Positions 1 through 5,292 of a DNA stretch of 5,292 nt are shown here, piece by piece. Source of the DNA: Comamonadaceae bacterium (GTDB lineage: Bacteria > Pseudomonadota > Gammaproteobacteria > Burkholderiales > Burkholderiaceae_C); NCBI GenBank assembly GCA_024642025.1, contig JAHEBY010000207.1, forward strand, positions 1 to 5,292, written 5' to 3'. How positions within the stretch are numbered: the stretch's first letter is position 1; each line of letters starts with the position of its first letter. A program made the translations under genes and the position numbers. The notes under the pieces are model-generated. The model had not been told where the DNA came from and did not search any database. It saw only the letters and a program-made list of their open reading frames with translations.

Positions 1-472
1 TACGCCGAAAAAAATAAGTCTGGACATCCATCTGCTGAATATTGAACCGCTTTGCCGCAACTTCGCGATGGACATATTGGTGGCTCGGGTTAAACCTGCG
101 AGTGTGACCGCACATGGCGACCAGCCCGCTCGCTTTCGCCAGTGCTACTACGGCTTCAGCGTCCCTGACCGTATCGGCCAACGGGATTTCAACCTGCACA
201 TGCTTGCCAGCTTTCAGGCAGGCAAGGGTCTGCCCGGCATGCATCTGCGTTGGCGTGCACAGAATGACGGCATCAACCGCTTTGAGTGCCAGACTGTCCT
301 CAAGGCGGGTCGTCACGTGGGCAATACCGTATTTGGACGCGACTTCCCTGGTCTTGTCCAATTCACGGCTGACCAGCGAAACAACCTCCACTCCATCAAT
401 GTTTTTGATGCCGTCCAGGTGCTTGATTCCAAAGGCGCCTGCGCCTGCAAGCGCCACCTTGATTGTTTTCAT
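1..472 (-). CDS. ligC: 4-carboxy-2-hydroxymuconate-6-semialdehyde (CHMS) dehydrogenase, N-terminal part (cut by window edge)
   Basis: This is the LigC/PmdC enzyme, which oxidises the cyclic hemiacetal of CHMS to 2-pyrone-4,6-dicarboxylate with NADP+ in the cytoplasm. I translated the frame directly: 157 codons are visible of a family length near 315-320, and the 3' end lies beyond base 1. The start MKTIKVALAGAGAFGIKHL is a Gfo/Idh/MocA-type Rossmann fold with the glycine-rich loop G10-A-G-A-F-G15, followed by S35-R36 at the end of strand 2, where a 2'-phosphate of NADP would sit. The segment AGKHVQVEIPLADT (88-101) occupies the place of the usual EKP motif, with E-I-P at 95-97, and CGHTRRFNPSH lies at 121-131. 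The start is the ATG at 472-470. It lies one base after the ligB stop and has an AGGAG seven bases upstream, inside the end of ligB, so coupled translation is likely. The frame is open throughout and nothing indicates damage. Confidence 0.93.
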   Translation of the reverse strand, partial: MKTIKVALAGAGAFGIKHLDGIKNIDGVEVVSLVSRELDKTREVASKYGIAHVTTRLEDSLALKAVDAVILCTPTQMHAGQTLACLKAGKHVQVEIPLADTVRDAEAVVALAKASGLVAMCGHTRRFNPSHQYVHREVAAKRFNIQQMDVQTYFFRR

Positions 473-473
473 T

Positions 474-1328
474 TCAGCTCTCCTCGAGAATCAGGTGGCC
501 CACAGCCGTGTTGGAAGCAGGCACATGGTAGAAACGGTGCGCCACCCTGGGCTTGGCGCCACCGTTAACGTCGGCCATGGCACCGCGCGCGATCAGCCAC
601 ATCACCAGCTCAATACCCTCGCTGCCCGCCTCACGGACATAGTCGATGTGCGGGATGGCTGCAGCTGCCTGCGGCTCGTCAATCAGTTTGTCAAGGAAGG
701 CGTTGTCAAATTCCTTGTTGATCAAACCGGCGCGCGGGCCTTGCAACTGATGGCTCATGCCGCCGGTTCCCCAGATGTGCACGTTAAGTGGCTCGTCGTA
801 ACTTTCAACCGCCTTGCGAATAGCCTTGCCCAGATTGAAGCAACGCTGGCCGCTGGGCACCGGATACTGGACTACGTTCACAGCAAAAGGAATTACTGGG
901 CACGGCCAGGCCTGGGGCTGTCCACACATCAGGGAAAGAGGCACCGTCAATCCGTGGTCAACATCCATCTTGTTCACGATGGTGAGATCGAAATCGTCCT
1001 GAATAACGGACTGTGCAATATGCGACGCAAGCCCCGGATGACCCACGACCTTGGGCACCGGGCGGGCTCCATAGCCCTCGTCCGCGGGCTGATACTCGGC
1101 TGCTGTTCCGATAGCAAATGTAGGAATCATCTCCAGACTGAACGCAGTAGCGTGGTCGTTGTAGACCAAAAAGACAACGTCGGGCTTGTTGTCCTTCATC
1201 CACTGCTTGGAGTATTCATACCCCTTGAAAAGTGGCTGCCAGTAAGGCTCGGCGGTCTTGCCCAGATCAATCGCTGCGCCAATGGCTGGCACATGAGATG
1301 TATAAACGCTTGCGGAAATTCGGGCCAT
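474..1328 (-). CDS. ligB: Protocatechuate 4,5-dioxygenase, beta (catalytic) subunit
   Basis: This is the Fe(II)-binding subunit of the type II (LigB-superfamily) extradiol dioxygenase LigAB/PmdAB. It cleaves the 4,5 bond of protocatechuate with O2 to give CHMS. Counting from the ATG at 1328 the protein has 284 residues, close to the family size. The expected residues are present: H12 in TSHVPA, H59 in VYNDHA and E240 in GSEGIELV as iron ligands, and H193 in WGTGGMSHQ as the catalytic base, with H125 in DVDHG. All sit two residues earlier than in the Sphingobium LigB numbering as I recall it, except H12, which is identical. I chose the start giving MARISASVYTSH, as in relatives. A TTG two codons upstream (1334) overlaps the ligA stop and is actually better spaced from a GAAGG at 1342-1346, so MNMARI is possible. 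The stop lies one base before ligC. Confidence 0.96.
   Translation of the reverse strand: MARISASVYTSHVPAIGAAIDLGKTAEPYWQPLFKGYEYSKQWMKDNKPDVVFLVYNDHATAFSLEMIPTFAIGTAAEYQPADEGYGARPVPKVVGHPGLASHIAQSVIQDDFDLTIVNKMDVDHGLTVPLSLMCGQPQAWPCPVIPFAVNVVQYPVPSGQRCFNLGKAIRKAVESYDEPLNVHIWGTGGMSHQLQGPRAGLINKEFDNAFLDKLIDEPQAAAAIPHIDYVREAGSEGIELVMWLIARGAMADVNGGAKPRVAHRFYHVPASNTAVGHLILEES
480..484 (-). promoter_or_regulatory. Ribosome binding site of ligC
   Basis: AGGAG on the minus strand, seven bases before the ligC ATG and lying within the last codons of ligB. The site decides the ligC start and implies that ligB and ligC translation are coupled. Confidence 0.75.
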
Positions 1329-1330
1329 GT

Positions 1331-1774
1331 TCAAACCCGTCCCTTCTGTCCGGCGGCACCTTGAGGCTGGCGATGGGCTTGCGCATCACCGTCTTCGCCA
1401 ACCACGCGATTGCCGTTTGCGGAGCGGCCCCCTGCGATCATCATGTTTCGGTATTCCTCTTCGGTCATGCCCGTCATACTGCCTGCCATCTGCTGGAAGC
1501 TCTTTCCGTCAGTCGCGCCAATCTTGGCCAAAAAGTAAATGTTGCCGCCCAGGCTAATACACCGGTTCAGGTCACGCGCAAGCACGCCCTGCTTCTGATC
1601 CTCCGTCATAGGCCACTCGTCCAGATAAGCCCGCTCGTCTGCCTTGAATCGCTCCCGATTGCCTGCTTTCATCAGCGACATGCAGAACTGGTTGAGGTGG
1701 TAGCCCTTGCGGCTCTGCTCGGCATCAAAGATTGTGGTGCCTGGGACATCAAGGTAGGGTTTATTCAGGGACAT
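1331..1774 (-). CDS. ligA: Protocatechuate 4,5-dioxygenase, alpha (small) subunit
   Basis: This is the small LigA/PmdA subunit, which pairs with LigB and closes over its active site. It carries no iron ligands of its own. The 147-residue product has the family segments DVPGTTIFDAEQSRKGYHLN near the N-terminus, then FCMSLMKAGNRERFKADE, YLDEWPMTEDQK, GGNIYFLAKI, TDGKSFQ and AGSMTGMTEEEY in the expected order. After GGRS (115-118) there is a hydrophilic Gly/Gln/Ala-rich tail of 29 residues, longer than I recall for Sphingobium LigA. The ATG at 1774 is favoured because a GAAGG (1782-1786) lies seven bases upstream. The TTG at 1780 would be only one base from it. The start follows the ligI stop after two bases, and the stop is two bases before the ligB ATG, as fits subunits made in equal amounts. 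It is unrelated to the DNA ligase also called ligA. Confidence 0.95.
   Translation of the reverse strand: MSLNKPYLDVPGTTIFDAEQSRKGYHLNQFCMSLMKAGNRERFKADERAYLDEWPMTEDQKQGVLARDLNRCISLGGNIYFLAKIGATDGKSFQQMAGSMTGMTEEEYRNMMIAGGRSANGNRVVGEDGDAQAHRQPQGAAGQKGRV
1342..1346 (-). promoter_or_regulatory. Probable ribosome binding site of ligB
   Basis: GAAGG inside the end of ligA. It is 13 bases from the family-supported ATG at 1328 but seven from the in-frame TTG at 1334, so the ligB start could be either codon. A GGG at 1336-1338 is the nearer but weaker alternative for the ATG. Confidence 0.45.
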
Positions 1775-1776
1775 GG

Positions 1777-2715
1777 TCAAGCCTTCAATTCTTCAGGCCA
1801 ATAAAGGCGCATCGGATTGTCTACCAACAGTTTCCGCTGAAGTTCGGCGGTGGTGGCAATATGAGGGACGAAATCAACCAACAAACCGTCGTCGGGCATA
1901 TGGTTTTTCAAGTTGGGATGTGGCCAGTCGGTACCCCACAACACGCGGTCCGGAAAGTTTTCAACTATCAAACGCGCAAACGGGATCACATCCTGATACG
2001 GGTGTTGCTCCCCGTTCAACGCTTTGGGCCCTTTCACCGACAGGCGCTCGGGGCAACTTACCTTGCTCCACACATTGGAGTGTTGCTGCATAAATTTTAC
2101 GAACAGCTCGAACTCGGGACCATCGGGCGGCTTGCTGACATCCGGGCGACCCATATGGTCCACTACCACCGTCGTGGGCAGTGCTGTAAAAAAGTCCCAC
2201 AACTCCGGCAAATCAACCGCCTCGAAATAAATGACGACGTGCCAGCCCAACGCCTTGATGCGACCCGCAATTTCCATGAGCTCATCTTTGGGGGTGAAGT
2301 CCACCAGCCGTTTCACGAAGTTGAACCGTACGCCGCGCACGCCAGCTGCATGCATGGTCTGCAACTCCCCATCGGAAACACTTCGCTTGACTGTGGCCAC
2401 ACCTCTTGCCTTGCCACCGGATGCCACCAATGCGTCAATCATGGCCCGGTTGTCGGCCCCGTGGCAGGTGGCCTGCACCACCACGTTGCGCTCAAAGCCC
2501 AATTGATCGCGCAGAGCAAACAGCTGGCGCTTTGAGGCGTCGCACGGCGTGTATTTCCGCTCGGGCGCGTAGGGGAATTCCGCTCCAGGGCCGAATACGT
2601 GGCAGTGTGCATCCACCGCACCTGCAGGCACCTTGAAATGCGGTTTGGCTGGGCCGGTGTACCAATCCATCCAGCCCGGTGTCTTCTCAAATGGGCCTGT
2701 TGTGGTTTTTGACAT
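1777..2715 (-). CDS. ligI: 2-pyrone-4,6-dicarboxylate (PDC) hydrolase
   Basis: This is LigI/PmdD, an amidohydrolase-superfamily lactonase that opens the PDC ring to 4-oxalomesaconate in the cytoplasm. The product is 312 residues. After an N-terminal stretch GWMDWYTGPAKPHF comes VDAHCHVFGPG with H37 and H39, then RKYTP with Y55, GVRGVRFNFVKR with R130 and R136, VIYFEAVDLPE with Y163, VVDHMGRPD with H187, CPERLS with R224, and WGTDWPHPN with D263, the probable catalytic aspartate. LigI is known to work without a bound metal although it keeps the HxH motif, and the substrate-binding arginines and histidines of that family are all visible here. The ATG at 2715 is the only good start, but its upstream sequence has just a weak AAAGA, unlike most neighbours. 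A 39-base gap separates it from ligK. The stop is two bases before the ligA ATG. Confidence 0.95.
   Translation of the reverse strand: MSKTTTGPFEKTPGWMDWYTGPAKPHFKVPAGAVDAHCHVFGPGAEFPYAPERKYTPCDASKRQLFALRDQLGFERNVVVQATCHGADNRAMIDALVASGGKARGVATVKRSVSDGELQTMHAAGVRGVRFNFVKRLVDFTPKDELMEIAGRIKALGWHVVIYFEAVDLPELWDFFTALPTTVVVDHMGRPDVSKPPDGPEFELFVKFMQQHSNVWSKVSCPERLSVKGPKALNGEQHPYQDVIPFARLIVENFPDRVLWGTDWPHPNLKNHMPDDGLLVDFVPHIATTAELQRKLLVDNPMRLYWPEELKA
1782..1786 (-). promoter_or_regulatory. Ribosome binding site of ligA
   Basis: GAAGG inside the last codons of ligI, seven bases before the ATG at 1774. It excludes the in-frame TTG at 1780, which is only one base away. Confidence 0.6.
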
Positions 2716-2754
2716 GTTCTGAATCTTTGATGAAGCTTGGTCCGAGAATAGACA

Positions 2755-3438
2755 TCAGTCGATGTACTTCAAGCCGGCCTTTTCCAGAGGCTCACGCATC
2801 TTGTACATGTCCAGCCCCAATACGCCGGCGGCCAGCTTGGTGCGCTTTTCGCCTTCGAGGTCTTCACGCGCCTGCGCGGCATCAGCCACTTTCTGCGCGT
2901 CTGCTGCAGCCACAACCACCACGCCATCATCATCAGCAATGACCACATCGCCGGGGTTCACATTCACGCCAGCACACACCACCGGGATATTGACCGAACC
3001 CAGCGTGGCCTTGATAGTGCCCTTGGCGTGAATTGATTTGGCGAATACCGGAAAATTCATCGTCGTAAGGTCCTTCACATCGCGCACGCCGGTGTCGCTG
3101 ATCAACCCGGCGCAACCACGTGCCTGAAATGAGGTGGCGAGCAAGTCACCAAACATGCCGTCGTTGTTCTCTGAGGTACAGGCCAGCACGACCACATCTC
3201 CAGGCTTGATCTGTTCTGCCACCACATGCAGCATCCAGTTGTCGCCCGGCTGCGTGAGCACAGTGACGGCGGTTCCGCAGACCTTCGCACCTTGATAGAT
3301 GGGGCGCAAATACGGCTTCATCAGGCCCACGCGACCCTGTGCCTCGTGAATGGTGGCCACGCCAAATTTGGCGAGCTTCTCAACGGCCGCCCGTTCGGCG
3401 CGAACGATATTGCGTTTGACAATTCCAAGCGTCGTCAT
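2755..3438 (-). CDS. ligK: 4-carboxy-4-hydroxy-2-oxoadipate (CHA) aldolase
   Basis: This is LigK/PmdF (the HMG/CHA aldolase of the RraA-like fold), a class II, divalent-metal-dependent pyruvate aldolase. It splits CHA into pyruvate and oxaloacetate, the last step of the pathway, and members of the family usually also decarboxylate oxaloacetate and cleave 4-hydroxy-4-methyl-2-oxoglutarate. The 227-residue product shows FGVATIHEAQGRVGLM (25-40), PGDNWMLH (64-71) and the diagnostic D-X20-R-D signature: D98 in GDLLATSFQARG, then R119-D120 in DTGVRD. E195 or E197 in EDLEGEK is the probable acidic residue given by the partner subunit. NPGDVVIADDDGVVVV (161-176) is typical of RraA-like proteins. The ATG at 3438 lies one base after the ligJ stop, with AAGGA (3446-3450) seven bases upstream inside the last ligJ codons, so translation is probably coupled to ligJ. 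Confidence 0.95.
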   Translation of the reverse strand: MTTLGIVKRNIVRAERAAVEKLAKFGVATIHEAQGRVGLMKPYLRPIYQGAKVCGTAVTVLTQPGDNWMLHVVAEQIKPGDVVVLACTSENNDGMFGDLLATSFQARGCAGLISDTGVRDVKDLTTMNFPVFAKSIHAKGTIKATLGSVNIPVVCAGVNVNPGDVVIADDDGVVVVAAADAQKVADAAQAREDLEGEKRTKLAAGVLGLDMYKMREPLEKAGLKYID

Positions 3439-3439
3439 G

Positions 3440-4480
3440 TCATTTTCCTTTTAGTTGCAGGGCAGCATCCAGCCGCGGAAATACGCGGCGGGCATTGCCT
3501 TCGTAAATTTGGAAGCGATCTGCGTCACTCAAGAGACTGGATGCCTCGATATATCGCTTGGTGTCGTCGTAGTAGTTTCCGGTTTGTGGGTCTATACCCC
3601 GCACGGCGCCAATCATTTCGGATGCAAACAACACGTTCTTCACGGGTATCACCGTATTGAGCAAGTCAATGCCGGGCTGGTGATAGACGCAGGTGTCAAA
3701 AAATATATTGTTTAACAGATGCTCTTCAAGCAAAGGCTTCTTCAGCTCCTGCGCAAGACCGCGGAAGCGACCCCAGTGATATGGCACTGCACCACCACCG
3801 TGCGGAATCAGAAAGCGCAAAGTGGGGAAATCCTTGAACAAATCGCTAGTCAGACACTGCATAAACGCCGTTGTGTCGGCGTTCAAATAGTGCGCGCCAG
3901 TGGTGTGAAAGCAGGCGTTGCAGCTGGTACTGACGTGAATCATGGCCGGTATGTCATGCTCCACCATCTTTTCGTAAATGGGGTACCAATGTCTGTCACT
4001 CAGTGGCGGGCTGGTCCAGTGGCCGCCACTGGGGTCCGGGTTCAGGTTGATGCCAACATTGCCATATGCCGTGACACATTTTTCCAGCTCGGGAATACAG
4101 GTTTTAGGATCAACGCCTGGGCTCTGCGGCAACATCGCCACTGGGATGAAGTTGTCCGGGAAGAGTTTGCTGACGCGAAAACACAGTTCATTGCAGATGG
4201 CAGCCCAGGTGCTGGAAACATTGAAGTCGCCAATATGATGAGCCATGAAGCTGGCGCGGGGGCTGAAAATAGTGAGGTCTGACCCACGCTCGTTCATCAG
4301 GCGAAGTTGATTCTGGATGATGGTTTCGCGAAGTTCATCGTCGCTGATTTTCAGGTCAGCCACTTTGGGCATCGCCGATGGGTCTTTGATGCCCGCAATT
4401 TGCTGGTTGCGCCAGGTTTCAAGCGCCTTGGGCGCCGTGGTGTAGTGACCGTGGCAGTCAATGATGAGTGGCTTTTTCAA
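3440..4480 (-). CDS. ligJ: 4-oxalomesaconate (OMA) hydratase
   Basis: This is LigJ/PmdE, a zinc-dependent hydratase of the amidohydrolase superfamily that adds water to OMA to give CHA. From the start chosen here it has 346 residues. The metal motif is LIIDCHGHYTTAP with H10 and H12, followed by MIHVSTSC with H182, PHGGGAVPYHWGRFRG with H227, and FASEMIGAVRG with E288. These match the LigJ residues H6, H8, H178, H223 and E284 with a constant offset of four (numbering recalled, not looked up). An ATG at 4537 would give 19 extra residues (MQQRLERAGTKQNIFEEIH) and overlap the preceding gene by 17 bases. I prefer the TTG at 4480: it gives MKKPLIIDCHGHY, as in relatives, and has an AGGAG six bases upstream. 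The gap to the preceding gene is then 40 bases, and the stop is one base before ligK. Confidence 0.94.
   Translation of the reverse strand: MKKPLIIDCHGHYTTAPKALETWRNQQIAGIKDPSAMPKVADLKISDDELRETIIQNQLRLMNERGSDLTIFSPRASFMAHHIGDFNVSSTWAAICNELCFRVSKLFPDNFIPVAMLPQSPGVDPKTCIPELEKCVTAYGNVGINLNPDPSGGHWTSPPLSDRHWYPIYEKMVEHDIPAMIHVSTSCNACFHTTGAHYLNADTTAFMQCLTSDLFKDFPTLRFLIPHGGGAVPYHWGRFRGLAQELKKPLLEEHLLNNIFFDTCVYHQPGIDLLNTVIPVKNVLFASEMIGAVRGIDPQTGNYYDDTKRYIEASSLLSDADRFQIYEGNARRVFPRLDAALQLKGK
3446..3450 (-). promoter_or_regulatory. Ribosome binding site of ligK
   Basis: AAGGA within the final codons of ligJ, seven bases before the ligK ATG at 3438. The ligJ stop falls between this site and the start codon, an arrangement that favours reinitiation. 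Confidence 0.7.
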
Positions 4481-4486
4481 ATGGAT

Positions 4487-4491
4487 CTCCT
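4487..4491 (-). promoter_or_regulatory. Ribosome binding site that fixes the TTG start of ligJ
   Basis: AGGAG followed by ATCCAT and then TTG at 4480. It sits in an A/T-rich part of the 40-base gap after the ModA-like gene. The spacing is ideal for the TTG, while nothing comparable precedes the longer ATG start at 4537, so the site decides the N-terminus of ligJ. Confidence 0.75.
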
Positions 4492-4520
4492 CGAATATAT
4501 TTTGCTTTGTGCCGGCCCGT

Positions 4521-5252
4521 TCAAGCCGTTGCTGCATCCATGCCGTGGCGCCTTTTGATGTCAGTGGCAGTCACCGTGTTCATGTCGTCAAACATCGCGC
4601 GCACCTCCGAATCCTGCTGACTGGCAGCACAGACCCCGCCAGAAAAGGTTGTCATGATCTGAATCGGGCCGGGTAGCGGTCCGACCACGTTGATTCCCTC
4701 AATATGCATCAGCTCGCTGAGCTGCTGGAAACCCAGCTCGACATCACCGCGCGCAATCAACGCGCCGACAGGAACCCCGGGTGGTGGAACCAAAATCCTG
4801 TCCCTGATTTCGTCATTGATACTCCAGCGCTCAAACAGGCGCGCCAGCGCAACCCCGCTGGGCCCGGTTGAATAGCTGATGCTTTGCGCCGCAAGCACCG
4901 CGTTGCGTACGGCTGCTTCTGTGGAGATATCCGGCACGGCACCGCCAGACCGGACCGCAACCGCAACGCCTGAACAGACCAGATCGACCTTCGAACCGGC
5001 CCTGATGTGGCCAGACGCAATCAGCTTGGCAATGGCATCCGACGCCAGTATGGCGAAGTCAAACGCCTCTCCTGCCCGCACCCTATGCACGGCGTCCACG
5101 CCACCCACCGATTCAATAGTGACCCGAGTGCCTGTTCGTTGCAGGAAGGCGTCTGCCAGCTCACCCAGCACTAGGCGAGTCGCCATGGAAGAAATGCCTC
5201 TGATAACTGTCATGATGGAAGAGATTTTGTTCCGGCCTCGCCACATCGACAA
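4521..5252 (-). CDS. ModA-like solute-binding-fold protein without a signal peptide, function unknown
   Basis: The product has the type 2 periplasmic-binding-protein fold of the molybdate-binding ModA family, but no specific function is recognised. Family-like segments are the first strand and loop TVIRGISSMATRLVLGELAD (15-34), GGVDAVHRVRAGEAFDFAIL (50-69), the hinge region DLVCSGVAVAVRSG, and YSTGPSGVALARLFERW from 127. Towards the end come VPVGALIARGDVELGFQQLS and PIQIMTTFSGGV. ModA normally carries an export signal. Here the first strand begins at residue 14, and the 13 residues before it (MSMWRGRNKISSI) are short, polar and not a signal peptide or lipobox, so the protein is probably cytoplasmic. 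Possible starts are TTG 5252 (AGAGGA nine bases upstream), ATG 5246 and ATG 5213; the last gives 230 residues, about a mature ModA. No ABC permease or ATPase gene is present. As first gene of the cluster it may be a ligand sensor, carrier or enzyme for a pathway acid; that role is inference. Confidence 0.8.
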   Translation of the reverse strand: MSMWRGRNKISSIMTVIRGISSMATRLVLGELADAFLQRTGTRVTIESVGGVDAVHRVRAGEAFDFAILASDAIAKLIASGHIRAGSKVDLVCSGVAVAVRSGGAVPDISTEAAVRNAVLAAQSISYSTGPSGVALARLFERWSINDEIRDRILVPPPGVPVGALIARGDVELGFQQLSELMHIEGINVVGPLPGPIQIMTTFSGGVCAASQQDSEVRAMFDDMNTVTATDIKRRHGMDAATA

Positions 5253-5292
5253 GCCGAATCGTCCTCTAACAGATATTTAATTTCAGCATAAT
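5253..5292 (-). other. A/T-rich leader at the right edge
   Basis: These 40 bases precede the first visible gene and read, on the minus strand, ATTATGCTGAAATTAAATAT and onward. They are clearly richer in A and T than the rest of the window and contain TAAATA, which could serve as a -10 element. No -35 element can be assigned because the window ends. The segment could also be the gap after a further upstream operon gene, so a promoter is only a possibility. Confidence 0.3.
5262..5267 (-). promoter_or_regulatory. Candidate ribosome binding site of the ModA-like gene
   Basis: AGAGGA lies nine bases before the TTG at 5252 and 15 before the ATG at 5246. It favours the TTG start. The later ATG at 5213 has no convincing site of its own. 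Confidence 0.5.

Larger units (their letters stand above)
1..5267 (-). other. Protocatechuate 4,5-cleavage (lig/pmd) operon
   Basis: Seven genes in one direction with gaps of 40, 1, 39, 2, 2 and 1 bases and no terminator-like hairpin between them. From the OMA hydratase to the CHMS dehydrogenase the order equals the pmdE-F-D-A-B-C order known from Comamonas. The enzymes cover PCA to pyruvate plus oxaloacetate except for an OMA tautomerase. Regulation cannot be read here because the upstream region and any LysR- or IclR-type regulator gene are outside the window. Confidence 0.85.

Noticed and set aside
114..1364. A 416-codon open frame on the plus strand opposite ligC, ligB and the end of ligA
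   Set aside because: Its codons lie in exact register with those of ligB, so it stays open because ligB rarely uses TTA, CTA and TCA codons. The product shows no recognisable domain, while the minus-strand proteins have full catalytic motifs.
1331..1774. Reading the ligA name as NAD-dependent DNA ligase
   Set aside because: The product is a 147-residue dioxygenase alpha subunit; the shared symbol is a naming coincidence.
1732..2535. A 267-codon plus-strand open frame opposite ligI, and a 190-codon one opposite ligA and part of ligB (1232-1804)
   Set aside because: Both are codon-register antisense shadows of genes with clear family motifs. No family resemblance was seen in their translations.
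3719..4282. A 187-codon plus-strand open frame opposite ligJ
   Set aside because: It is again in register with the ligJ codons and has no family resemblance. A real overlapping gene here is very unlikely.
5211..5252. A possible signal peptide at the N-terminus of the ModA-like protein
   Set aside because: The residues before the first fold strand are polar and too few, with no hydrophobic core of the needed length and no cleavage site.
4879..5280. A 133-codon plus-strand open frame opposite the ModA-like gene
   Set aside because: Low-complexity Ser/Thr/Ala-rich translation with no motif, whereas the minus strand encodes a recognisable binding-protein fold.

Overview
The window is almost entirely coding. 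It holds one tightly packed operon on the minus strand, read from right to left, for the protocatechuate (PCA) 4,5-cleavage (meta-cleavage) pathway. In transcription order the genes are: a ModA-like solute-binding-fold protein without a signal peptide (4521-5252), 4-oxalomesaconate hydratase ligJ/pmdE (3440-4480), 4-carboxy-4-hydroxy-2-oxoadipate (CHA) aldolase ligK/pmdF (2755-3438), 2-pyrone-4,6-dicarboxylate (PDC) hydrolase ligI/pmdD (1777-2715), the alpha and beta subunits of protocatechuate 4,5-dioxygenase ligA/pmdA (1331-1774) and ligB/pmdB (474-1328), and the start of the CHMS dehydrogenase gene ligC/pmdC (1-472, cut by the left edge).

The order hydratase-aldolase-hydrolase-alpha-beta-dehydrogenase is the E-F-D-A-B-C order of the pmd operon of Comamonas. 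The moderately GC-rich composition and the protein sequences also suggest a betaproteobacterium of the Burkholderiales (Comamonadaceae-like). The genus cannot be fixed from this window.

Together the enzymes take PCA, a central intermediate of lignin-derived aromatics, 4-hydroxybenzoate and phthalates, to central metabolism. LigAB opens the ring to 4-carboxy-2-hydroxymuconate-6-semialdehyde (CHMS). LigC oxidises CHMS, as its hemiacetal, to PDC. LigI hydrolyses PDC to 4-oxalomesaconate (OMA). LigJ hydrates this to CHA, and LigK cleaves CHA to pyruvate and oxaloacetate. Six of the expected components are present. The OMA tautomerase (LigU/PmdU/GalD), a PCA transporter and a regulator are not seen and may lie outside the window.

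The gaps are 40, 1, 39, 2, 2 and 1 nt from right to left when family-supported starts are used, so cotranscription and translational coupling are likely. Several true starts differ from the longest open frames: ligJ starts at a TTG behind a strong ribosome binding site, and ligA and ligB most likely start at ATG codons just after the preceding stop. The least understood part is the leading gene, a ModA-like protein that appears to be cytoplasmic and has no transporter partner in view. No RNA gene, mobile element, repeat array, CRISPR array or terminator was seen. The only non-coding stretches are the short gaps and about 40 bases at the right edge.
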